NCBI RefSeq assembly: GCF_029867415.1
Contig: NW_026705152.1
Span: forward strand, 868,001 to 932,000
DNA: 64,000 nt
Source: Vicia villosa
Lineage: Eukaryota > Streptophyta > Magnoliopsida > Fabales > Fabaceae
Direction: 5' to 3'
The notes below the pieces were generated by a model, which saw only the letters and a list, made by a program, of their open reading frames with translations, did no database searches and had not been told where the DNA came from. Below are positions 10,856 through 21,003 of this stretch, piece after piece; the stretch's first letter is position 1; each line of letters opens with the position of its first letter. The translations under genes and the position numbers were made by a program.

Positions 10856-12056
10856 TTAGAACAAGATTTGTTCTGATCAATATTCTTAGTTTTGATGATA
10901 ACAAGGATATGAATTTTTTGTGAGATAATGTGGTACTCTAATACACTGCAATTTCCCTTTCAGGAAATATATAAAGAGTATGCACAAATCAGCGCTCAGA
11001 AGCTTTGACTCAGAAGGTTCAGCATGCAACATCAGAACATGGTCTGGCAAGACATCAGAAGATGGTCTAGGCAGAATCAGAACATGGGTCTATGGAAGCA
11101 TCAGAAGAACTTGAGTTCAGAAGCAGCAGCACTGAAGTTCTCATGGTATCACGCTCAGAAGCACTTCAAGGTCAGAAGACAAGAAGATGCTTTGCACCAA
11201 GATGTTTGACTCTGATGATATTCAAACGTTGTATACACAAACATCAGATCAGAAACAAGTACAGGTGGCAGGCTACGCTGACTGACAAAAGGAACGTTAG
11301 AAGCTATTAAAGGCAACGTCAGTAGACACAGCGTGAACAAGGCTCGAGGTAGTTGACAAAAGCGTGAAACATTAAATGCAATGTTGTACGGAATACGCAA
11401 AGCATTAAATGCTCCCAACGGTCATCTTCTCAAGTGCCTATAAGTATGAAGTTCTGATGAGAAGCAAGGTTGACGATTTGCTGAATATTAGCTTGTTGAA
11501 ACGCTGTTTAAATCAAAAGCTCAGAAACTTCATCTTAATCAAAGCTCACTACATTGCTGTTGTAATATATTAGTGAGATTAAGCTTAAACTTTAAGAGAA
11601 ATATCACTATTGTGATTATAGCTTTTCAGAAGCAATTGTAATACTCTTATTTGATTACATTAATTTGTAAGTAACTAGAGTGATCAAGTGTTGATCAGGA
11701 TACTCTAGGAAGTCTTAGCTTGTGTCTAAGCAGTTGTAATTAGAGTGATCACGTGGTGGTCATGATACTCTAAGAAAGTCTTAGCTTGTGTCTAAGCATT
11801 TGTTCCTAGAGTGATCAGGCTGTGATCAGGATACTCTAGAAGACTTAGTCGTGGGCTAAGTGGAAAACCATTGTAATCTGTTGAGATTAGTGGATTAAAT
11901 CCTCAGGTGAGGTAAATCACTCCGTGGGGGTGGACTGGAGTAGTTTAGTTAACAACGAACCAGGATAAAAATAATTGTGCAAATTGTTTTTATCGTTCAA
12001 GTTTTTAGACTACACTTATTCAAACCCCCCCTTTCTAAGTGTTTTTCTATCCTTCA
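10856..12056 (+). repeat. LTR between Copia-1 and Copia-2 (5' LTR of Copia-2)
   Basis: 1201 bp homologous to 3674-4894 and followed by the same tRNA-iMet PBS, so it acts as the 5' LTR of Copia-2. The first two bases read TA instead of TG, and no purine tract precedes it, so 10854-10856 is a deletion junction. The hairpin array and poly-C are shared with the first LTR. Confidence 0.85.
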
Positions 12057-12058
12057 AT

Positions 12059-12070
12059 TGGTATCAGAGC
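12059..12070 (+). other. Primer binding site (tRNA-iMet), Copia-2
   Basis: TGGTATCAGAGC, placed as in Copia-1, 2 nt after the LTR end. Confidence 0.9.
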
Positions 12071-12142
12071 GCCGGTTCTAAGGTGCAAGCACTTAACCGT
12101 GTTTAGAAAAGATTCAGGAAGAGAAAAACGCTTCAGTAGAAG

Positions 12143-12366
12143 ATGGCTGGTGAAATTCCAACAAATCCATCTGCATCTGCATCTGGCTCTGCCGAGCAAT
12201 ATAATGGTAACAATGGTTTTACTAGACCACCAGTATTTGATAGTGAAAACTTTGAATACTGGAAAGATAAACTGGAAAGTTACTTTCTTGGTCTAGATGG
12301 TGAACTATGGGATCTTCTGATGGATGGTTACAAACATCCAATGAAAGCCAGTGGCGTAAGGCTTAC
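12143..12366 (+). pseudogene. Copia-2 gag, 5' fragment
   Basis: Encodes the first ~74 residues of gag (MAGEIPTNPSASASGS..., then RPPVFDSENFEYWKDKLESY), homologous to the start of Copia-1 gag. The frame runs into the Athila-type insertion right after the codons for GVRLT. The last five bases (CTTAC, 12362-12366) are the target duplication repeated at 19297-19301, where gag resumes. Confidence 0.9.
12362..12366. repeat. Target site duplication of the Athila-type element, left copy
   Basis: CTTAC before the TGATCG end, repeated at 19297-19301 after the CGATCA end. This is the only intact 5-bp target duplication I can find in the window. Confidence 0.9.
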
Positions 12367-13701
12367 TGATCGTAAAAATAGCAAGTGTACTATTTTTACC
12401 GGTGTAGTTCTAATGGGTTTTACCCCAAGTATCGATCACGAGGATTGCGTAGTAAATATAAATTATTTTAATAGTCAATTAAACAAAATGGTATATGGGT
12501 TTTATATTGAAATCTTGAAATAATAAAATTCAAATAAATAAGCTGAAAGTAAAATAGCTTTTGTGTGTAAATTTAGAGTAATGCCAAGGTAGGTGTATGA
12601 TTAGCCTTCTAATGACTCTGTAATAAGATCTCTTCAACAAGTTCATATGATGCAACTATCTGTTCTTAAGGGTGTTTTCCTAAGTCCTTAGTGAAAACCT
12701 TTTGGTTTGCAACCCTAATGCCTAAGTCCTTAGAAACAAGGCTTGTGAACCAAAGATGTAAATAATCAAGAATTTTTCAAATAACCTTACGGTATCCCTA
12801 GGCCTAGGTGATAACAATAAGATTTAATTGTTTAAAAACCTTAACAACCGTAGTCCTACAGATTGTTAACCGTGGATCAATCTTGTTTTGCCGACAAAGA
12901 AAGCAATAAAAACATTAAACAATTAAATTGCAAAATATGAAAGCTTGATTAAAGAACAACGATATTCAGAGTCATTACAATGCAAATCAGGGACACCCCC
13001 CTGGCATTGGGGGGTTTAGCCTCTCATAATATTCAAGAAAACAGAATCAAAGAGTTTAGACATTACAACAATTAAGAGAACTCGGATCTTCAATGGTGTC
13101 CACCGTTGAATCTCTTCGTCTTCCCAATCCTTGATGAAGCAATCTCTCCTTTCTTGTGAATTCTATCGTACGATCAAAAGTGTCTTCTCTTTGTCTCTCA
13201 ATCCTCTTTTAATCCCTCTAGGTTTTCAGATCTCCGCCGCAATACCCAAACTGCCCCTGAACTTTAAAAAGATTGGAAAAACCAAAATTCAGAAATTCTG
13301 CCCGCACCGCTGACACGGCCGTGTCCCTTGACACGGGCAGACCGTGTCCGCTTCTGGTCTGGGAGATCAATTCTTCTTGAGGCCTGACACGGCCGTGTCA
13401 GGTGACACGGTCAGACCGTGTCCGCCTCTGCCCATATGCTTTTTCCTTGCTTTTTGCTTCTTTCTTCACATCTTTTGGCCACGCGATCTTCCATCACTCT
13501 GAAGCTAACCTGAAACCATTACCAAACGAGATCAAAAGCACCTAATTGACAAAGAAAACGACATAAAAATACATTGCTCATAGAATAACTAGAATTAGAT
13601 GAATTAAAGAAAAATACTTAAAAACAACCACAAAGTGTTACCAAGTATGGCGATCTTATGCCGAATGTATGACGAAATTAAGTAGAAATGGTGACCGATC
13701 A
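12367..13701 (-). repeat. 3' LTR (element orientation) of the Athila-type element
   Basis: TGATCG...CGATCA, 1335 bp. It carries two copies of the 14-bp palindrome GACACGGCCGTGTC (13312-13325, 13386-13399), each followed by further GACACGG/CCGTGTC pieces, making a GC-rich island in an AT-rich LTR. Confidence 0.9.
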
Positions 13702-13716
13702 CAACCCCAAACTTAT
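13702..13716 (-). other. Polypurine tract of the Athila-type element
   Basis: Read on the minus strand, AAGTTTGGGGTTG abuts the LTR end. This G-rich run is where plus-strand synthesis would start. Confidence 0.7.
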
Positions 13717-15108
13717 CTCATTGCTTGTCCTCAAATGATGCAAGAGATCAAACAGAGGTCACCTTAAACTTTTCTTTTCCACAACATAGTCGATGTCTTT
13801 CGCAACTTACTTCCCTTTCTTGATTAAGCTTTTGGACTTATCGAACCTTGTTGTCCATCACACTTCACAACAGAGTGTTTTTTACCTGCAAACTTTTCAC
13901 ACTTCTCACATTGTCTCTCGGGGTTAGAGTGCTTTTCGCTCAACATCATGATATGCAATATCAACCCTTGACTTTGCATACATCCTACTTTCACTACACA
14001 AAAATAATTCACACACTTTTGAAGACTTTTTAGGTTGTAACGGGGCTGAGGTGGAAGGAAGGATAAACAAGAGATTGATATGCAAATGGTTTATGAACTA
14101 GCACTTATGTTATTTTTCTTGTTTTTGTGTTCGATTTTGTGTGAGGGGGTTTCTTCTTAGACTCTCCTTTTTACCTAATTACCGGGTAATCAACATCGTT
14201 CGAGTCTTTTAAATCTTTTTAGGCAAGTGTTCCAAACTATTTTTTTTTCTTTTTCTTGTGCTTTACACATTTTTCTTATCTTTTTTTTCTTTTTCATATC
14301 ACACTTGCCCTTTTATTTTCTTAAGCACCACCCCAAACTTACGATTTCACACAAGTTCAAGAGAAACAATAATTACACAAGTGTCAAACAAAAGTGATAG
14401 AATTATGGTTAAGGATGACATGTGTGGATTTAAACAAACAAGGGGGAATGGCTCAACGGGTTTAACGAGGGATAAAGCAAAAATAAATGAAGGACGGAAA
14501 GGCTCTGGGGAGAACAAACAAGTGCCTCAGTGTGTGATTTCATATTTGTACTGTGTCGGAAGGACAAACGCAAAATTAGAGAGATAAAGTCATACCTGAT
14601 TTCACTCTCATGATGATCTTTACATGTGTTTGGCTTTTTATGTTCCTCACCATGTAAGCTAAGTTTGCAGTTTGAACACACCCTTTATGTCATGTGACTT
14701 CCTTTCCGGCTCGATTTCACCACTTACCTTCTCAGTCCAGTTCTTCAAGTTGCGTCCGACACTTTCGGCTATGTCCACTTCCAAAGTACCTCGAGAGATT
14801 AAGTTCGGGTTGCATCTTTCATCCACTAACTACCAATCATCAGTCATTCGGCATCCATCACTCAATCTATAACACAATGTCAACACAACACACAAACAAA
14901 AACAAAAATGGAAAACAACTAAAAGCAAATGCAAAGAACCCCTCCCACACTTGAACTAAACATTGTCCTCAATGTTTTAGAACCAGCCTCAGAGAGGTTG
15001 CTTACAGAGGTATTGCATTCCAATGATCACTTCCTCGATTCCACTAGAGATGCTCTCTTTTATTTCCTGAAAATAAAACAAACAACCAGAAAGATTTATT
15101 ATTAAAAC
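13717..15108 (-). other. 3' non-coding region of the Athila-type element
   Basis: About 1.4 kb without coding potential, with T-rich runs near 14240-14330. In an autonomous Athila the RT, RNase H and integrase would lie between pro and this region. Confidence 0.6.
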
Positions 15109-15136
15109 CGTGGGTTGCCTCCCACGAAGCGCTTCG
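15109..15136 (-). other. Conserved hairpin/palindrome after the coding region
   Basis: CGTGGG (15109-15114) pairs with CCCACG (15121-15126), and CGAAGCGCTTCG (15125-15136) is a 12-bp palindrome. To my knowledge a motif reading GAAGCGCTTCGTGGGAGGC on the element strand is common after the coding region in Athila-related elements. It therefore marks where the pol end should be, although pol is absent. Confidence 0.55.
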
Positions 15137-15173
15137 TTTAACGTCGCATGGCTCGACGGTCCATTACCCTTTA

Positions 15174-17798
15174 TTATGGAGGGTATTTCCTTCTCCAAAC
15201 CTTTTTGCTTGTTACTTTCTCCACCAAGAACTCATGAAGATGAAAGGCATGGACCACTTTTCTCTTTAACTCACTTTCAACCTTCATCTTCTCACCTTGG
15301 TTTTCTTCTTTCTTTTTCTTCTTAACATCTATAGCGACTTTAGGACTTTTGATAGAAGCATGAGCTAGTTCCACCTGAGAAGCTATGCTTGAAACTTTTT
15401 CTTGGAGATGTTTAGGACTTTTGTCTTCTCCCTCACTTTCGATCATACCAACAGAAGCTTGATCATGTACCCCTTCACTTTGTTTCTTGACTTCTAACAT
15501 CTTCAAGGTTACTTCTTCATCAAATGATTTCACCGTTAAAGTCCCTTTCTCAATGTCAAAGTTGCAACGACTTGTCAACAAAAATGGTCTCCCAAGAAGG
15601 ATAGGAGTTTCTTCATCTTCAGGAATGTCCATGATGTGGAAGTCAACAGGGAATACAAACTTGTCAATCTCCACTAATACGTCTTCAGCTATCCCATATG
15701 ATTTCTTGATGGTGTGATCAGCGAACTTCAACTTTGTCTCACTTTCACTTATCTTTCCCAATTCGAGCTTTTTAAAGATAGATAGTGGCATTAAACTCAC
15801 ACTAGAACCCGAATCAATGAGTACCTTTTTAAACATTCTGTTTTTGATAGTGCATGGTATCGCCGCCGCTCCAGGGTCTTTCTTCTTGATGGGGATCTTC
15901 CTTGCTGGAGAGACTATACTACACTTTTCTGTTGCAATTTCTGGTTCTCCCCCCATTGGCCTCTTTTTACCGATAACCTCCTTCATAAACTTCTTGTACA
16001 AAGGCATTTGCTCAAGTGCTTCAAAGAAAGGTAGATTAACCTCTAATTTTTTAAACAAGGCTGCAAACTTCTCAAAATCCTTCTCTGTTGAATTCTTCTT
16101 TGTCACTCTAGAGGGAAAAGGAAGCTTGATTGCCGGTTTAGCATCTTTCTTATTTTTCTCTTCAAGTTGCTTAACCGGTGGTATCACAATTTCGGGCTCT
16201 TTCACATTCTCTCTTATCTCTAAATCTACCTCAATTACCAAGGGGTCATCTATTTCCTCTTTTTCTTTTTCCGATTCTGCCACTTTCTTACTCCTTGTAG
16301 TAACGACATTAATCTTCTCTAGATTTTTCTGATCTTTCACAGTTTCGTTCGGAAAGTTTCCTTGTGCCTGTAGAGTGAGATGTTGTGCTATTTGACCTAT
16401 TTGAACTTCAAGATTTTTGATTGAAGCCGTGGTGTTCCTGAGGTTGGCTCTTGTCTCTTCTTGAAACTGAGAGTTTTGGGTTGCTACTTTTTCAAGAGCG
16501 ATCTCCCAATCTTCTTTCTTTGGTACCTGTTGTTGAAATTGTTGAGGATGATGTTGGAATTGTTGTTGATATGGAAGTTGTTGTTGTGGTTGCGCTGGAG
16601 TTTGAAATTGGGTTGATCCTTGCTTTTGAAAGTTTCCTTGTTGGTCCTTCCATGCGAAATTAGGATGATTTTTCCAACCCGGATTATAAGTATTGGCGTA
16701 TGGATTATTTTGCCTCAACATATGAATTTGTTCCACCTGTTCCTGCGTTGCCACACAATGCATAGCAAAATGTGGTCCACTACATATTTCACATACAACT
16801 GAGGCAGCTGGTTCAATTTGTGCTACCTTTTGTTCACTAAGATTCATCTTCTTCAGTCTTCTTTCTACTTCAGCTGCAATTTGGTCTTCCATTTTAACTA
16901 CCTGATCAACAAGCTTCAAATCAATTTTTCCTTCTGGTTGGCTCATAGCGCGGTCATATAACTCAATGTGCTCATTGGCGGCAATCGCTTCTATGATTCT
17001 CTTGATACCAGTGGCTGTTGCAAAGTTAGTTGAGCCACCGGCAGCAGTGTCAATAAGCTGTTTTGTCTTAAGTCGGAGACCATTAACAAAAGTCTGCATT
17101 TGCTCGGTTGGGTCCATGTTATGAGTAGGACAAGCAACCAAACACCTCTTAAGCCTTTTATATGCATCTCCCAACGATTCCCCTTCTTATTGCTTAAAAT
17201 TCACTATATCATATCTTTTTCGAATGAAGACTGATGCGGGGAAGTATTCGTTCAAGAAAGCGGTTTCCATCTGTTGCCATGTTGTGATGCTTCCAGCTGA
17301 AAGTGAGTAAAACCACTCTTCCGCATCTTCAGATAAGGTAAAAGGAAACATTACAAGTCTCTTAGCTTCTTCAGAATGACCTTCAATCTTTAATGATGTT
17401 GTCGTGGTGAGGAATCTTTGTAGATGCTTATTTGCATCTTCATTGATTCGTCCCGCAAACGGCTTGCTCTCCAACTGTCGGATAGTTGAAGGATGAAGTT
17501 GGAAGTGTGCAACATTGACCGGTTGGTTTACAATGGTCATTCTTCTAAGCGGTGCATTGGCCCTTCCATAATCACCCAAAAGTCTCTCTGGAGGAGGTGG
17601 ATCAGCTGCCATAGTTTCAGGCTCAGAATCTGACTGCTCGGACTGAATAGATATTACTTCTTCGTCTTCTGATTCTGAAACTACAGGGGAGTCTTCTTTC
17701 GATGCCAGTCTTTTTCGCTTGACTTCTCGGAGTCGTGCTCTCAATAGTCTTTCTGGTTCTGCGTTAAAAAGAAGTTCAGCTGAGGCTTTACCTCGCAT
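15174..17798 (-). pseudogene. Athila-type gag-protease, one in-frame stop
   Basis: A single reading frame of about 875 codons, broken only by a TAA near 17185 (between VNFKQ and EGESLGDAYKR). The first part (203 aa) has an acidic N terminus and the retrotransposon gag domain (PFTLSEDAEEWFYSL, TWQQMETAFLNEYFP). The second (666 aa) continues gag, then CEICSGPHFAMHC as a zinc-knuckle-like motif. A Gln-rich stretch and a charged linker follow. The aspartic protease is at about residues 425-530 of this part (VLIDSGSSVSLMPLSIF, with active site DSG; ILLGRPFL). It stops where RT would start. Gag-pro could package and process particles if the stop is bypassed; RT and integrase must come from elsewhere. 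Confidence 0.9.
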
Positions 17799-17936
17799 AC
17801 AAGATTAGAAATTGATTAGTAGATAAGTTAAAAAAAATTAAAATTAAAATAAGCAAATAAAAATTTCAGCAAAAAGAATTTTAATTGCAGAGCAATAAAA
17901 TTTTAATTGACTAAAATAAAACTTATATTTTGGCAA

Positions 17937-17954
17937 TCCCCGGCAACGGCGCCA
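17937..17954 (-). other. Primer binding site of the Athila-type element
   Basis: On the minus strand this reads TGGCGCCGTTGCCGGGGA, the PBS typical of Athila-lineage elements (assigned in the literature to tRNA-Asp). It lies 6 nt inside the right LTR and fixes the orientation as minus. Confidence 0.85.
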
Positions 17955-17960
17955 AAAACT

Positions 17961-19296
17961 TGATCGTAAAAATAGCAAGTGTACTATTTTTACCGGTGTA
18001 GTTCTAATGGGTTTTACCCCAAGTATCGATCACGAGGATTGCGTAGTAAATATAAATTATTTTAATAGTCAATTAAACAAAATGGTATATGGGTTTTATA
18101 TTGAAATCTTGAAATAATAAAATTCAAATAAATAAGCTGAAAGTAAAATAGCTTTTGTGTGTAAATTTAGAGTAATGCCAAGGTAGGTGTATGATTAGCC
18201 TTCTAATGACTCTGTAATAAGATCTCTTCAACAAGTTCATATGATGCAACTATCTGTTCTTAAGGGTGTTTTCCTAAGTCCTTAGTGAAAACCTTTTGGT
18301 TTGCAACCCTAATGCCTAAGTCCTTAGAAACAAGGCTTGTGAACCAAAGATGTAAATAATCAAGAATTTTTCAAATAACCTTACGGTATCCCTAGGCCTA
18401 GGTGATAACAATAAGATTTAATTGTTTAAAAACCTAAACAACCGTAGTCCTACAGATTGTTAACCGTGGATCAATCTTGTTTTGCCGACAAAGAAAGCAA
18501 TAAAAACATTAAACAATTAAATTGCAAAATATGAAAGCTTGATTAAAGAACAACGATATTCAGAGTCATTACAATGCAAATCAGGGACACCCCCCCTGGC
18601 ATTGGGGGGTTTAGCCTCTCATAATATTCAAGAAAACAGAATCAAAGAGTTTAGACATTACAACAATTAAGAGAACTCGGATCTTCAATGGTGTCCACCG
18701 TTGAATCTCTTCGTCTTCCCAATCCTTGATGAAGCAATCTCTCCTTTCTTGTGAATTCTATCGTACGATCAAAAGTGTCTTCTCTTTGTCTCTCAATCCT
18801 CTTTTAATCCCTCTAGGTTTTCAGATCTCCGCCGCAATACCCAAACTGCCCCTGAACTTTAAAAAGATTGGAAAAACCAAAATTCAGAAATTCTGCCCGC
18901 ACCGCTGACACGGCCGTGTCCCTTGACACGGGCAGACCGTGTCCGCTTCTGGTCTGGGAGATCAATTCTTCTTGAGGCCTGACACGGCCGTGTCAGGTGA
19001 CACGGTCAGACCGTGTCCGCCTCTGCCCATATGCTTTTTCCTTGCTTTTTGCTTCTTTCTTCATATCTTTTGGCCACGCGATCTTCCATCACTCTGAAGC
19101 TAACCTGAAACCATTACCAAACGAGATCAAAAGCACCTAATTGACAAAGAAAACGACATAAAAATACATTGCTCATAGAATAACTAGAATTAGATGAATT
19201 AAAGAAAAATACTTAAAAACAACCACAAAGTGTTACCAAGTATGGCGATCTTATGCCGAATGTATGACGAAATTAAGTAGAAATGGTGACCGATCA
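17961..19296 (-). repeat. 5' LTR (element orientation) of the Athila-type element
   Basis: 1336 bp, nearly identical to 12367-13701. It contains the same GACACGGCCGTGTC palindromes at 18907-18920 and 18981-18994. It ends CGATCA, followed by the CTTAC target duplication. Confidence 0.9.
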
Positions 19297-21003
19297 CTTA
19301 CCGGGCAAGAAATGGATGATGATCAGAAGAAGCTTTTCAAGAATCATCATAAATGTAGGACTGTTTTGCTGAATGCTATCTCTCATGCTGAGTATGAGAA
19401 GATATCTAACAGGGAAACTGCCTATGATATATATGAGTCATTGAAAATGTCCCATGAGGGAAATGCTCAAGTCAAAGAGACTAAAGCTCTTGCTCTAATC
19501 CAGAAGTATGAAGCCTTCAAGATGGAGGATGATGAAGATATTGAGAAGATGTTCTCAAGATTTCAAACTCTAACTGCTGGATTGAGAGTTCTGGATAAAG
19601 GCTACACCAAGGCTGATCATGTAAAGAAGATCATCAGAAGCTTACCCAGAAGATGGGGTCCAATGGTGACTGCATTCAAGATTGCGAAGAATCTGAATGA
19701 AGTTTCTTTGGAAGAGCTTATCAGTGCCTTGAGAAGCCATGAAATAGAGCTGGACGCAAACGAGCCTCAAAAGAAAAGTAAGTCTATTGCTTTAAAATCT
19801 AATGTTAAAAAATGCACTAACGCTTTTCAGGCTAGAGAAGAAGATCCTGAAGAATCAGAATCTGAAGAAGAAGATGAACTGTCCATGATCTCTAGAAGGG
19901 TAAACCAACTGTGGAAGAGCAAGCAAAGGAAGTTCAGAGGCTTCAGAAGTTCAAAGAGATTTGAACGTGGAGAATCTTCTGGTGACAGAAGATCTGACAA
20001 AAAGAAGGTTGTCTGCTTTGAATGCAATGAGCCTGGACATTACAAGAACGAGTGTCCAAAACTTCAGAAAGAGAATCCCAAGAAGAAGTTTCATAAGAAG
20101 AAAGGTCTTATGGAAACATGGGATGATTCTGAATCAGAATCAAAATCAGAGTTTGAAGGAGAACAAGCCAACTTTGCGCTGATGGCTATAGAAGATGATG
20201 GATCAGAATCTACATCAGAATCAGATTCTGAAGAGGTATTTTCTGAACTATCTATAGAAGAGTTAGTTTCCAGTTTAACAGAACTTCTGGAACTGAAGGC
20301 TCATCTTAGTATCAAATACAAAAAGCTGAAGAAGCAGTTTGAATTCGAAACTAAGAAGCTGGAATTGGAAAATTCTGAACTGAAGGAAAAAGTTTTAAAT
20401 CTATCCAAAAATAGTGGATCTCCTTCTGAAACAGAAAAATCCGTTCCTAGCATGAATCACATTCTAAAAGAATATGATTCGAGCTTCAGAAAGTTCTTAT
20501 CTAGAAGTATTGGCAGAAGCCATCTTGCTTCTATGATATATGGTGTTTCTGGAAACAGAAGGTTTGGTTTTGGCTATGAGGGAGATACCTCACGTAAATT
20601 TGAACCTGTTGATGATCTGAAGATCACAAACAAACCATTGTATGATCAGTTCAAATATGGCCATGCACATGATATTAGGCGCACTTCACATGCACAGAAG
20701 TTTAACATTGTTCACACCAAGAAGCATGTGACACATCCTAAGAAATATCATGCTGACAAACCTAAAGAATATCATGTTGTTCCTCCTGTTAAGTATTTTG
20801 CTAAACCCAAGTTCAATCAGAACTTGAGGAGAACTAACAAGAAAGGACCCAAGAAATTATGGGTACCTAAGGAGAAGATAATTTCTGTTGCAGATATCCT
20901 TGGCGGCAAAGAGGACAAAAAGCAAAATGTCATGGTACCTGGACTCTGGGTGCTCGCGACACATTACGGGAAGAAGGTCTACATTCCAAGACCTGGTGCT
21001 TAA
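19297..21003 (+). pseudogene. Copia-2 gag, remainder
   Basis: Gag resumes after the insertion (GQEMDDDQKKLFKNHHKC) and runs open to 21003. It contains the gag core, the CCHC knuckle CFECNEPGHYKNEC and the S/E-rich coiled-coil-like region that Copia-1 lost to a stop. This copy shows that gag extends beyond the zinc knuckle to VADILGGKEDKK. The protease is read in the +1 frame from about 20888, as in Copia-1. Interrupted by the 6.9-kb insertion, it cannot yield a full protein from its own start. Confidence 0.85.

Larger units (their letters stand above)
12367..19296 (-). mobile_element. Athila-type Ty3/gypsy element with gag-pro only (non-autonomous)
   Basis: A complete 6930-bp insertion on the minus strand: LTRs of 1335 and 1336 bp, a PBS next to the right LTR, gag-pro, a short 3' region and a purine tract next to the left LTR, flanked by CTTAC. 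There is no RT, RNase H or integrase, so it must depend on partner elements. By eye the LTRs differ at two substitutions (t/a near 12840 vs 18435; c/t near 13470 vs 19064) plus one base in a C run, so it is very young. Confidence 0.9.

Noticed and set aside
15817..16332. 171-aa plus-strand hydrophobic ORF
   Set aside because: Antisense of the Athila-type gag-pro coding region; its hydrophobicity comes from reading charged codons backwards.
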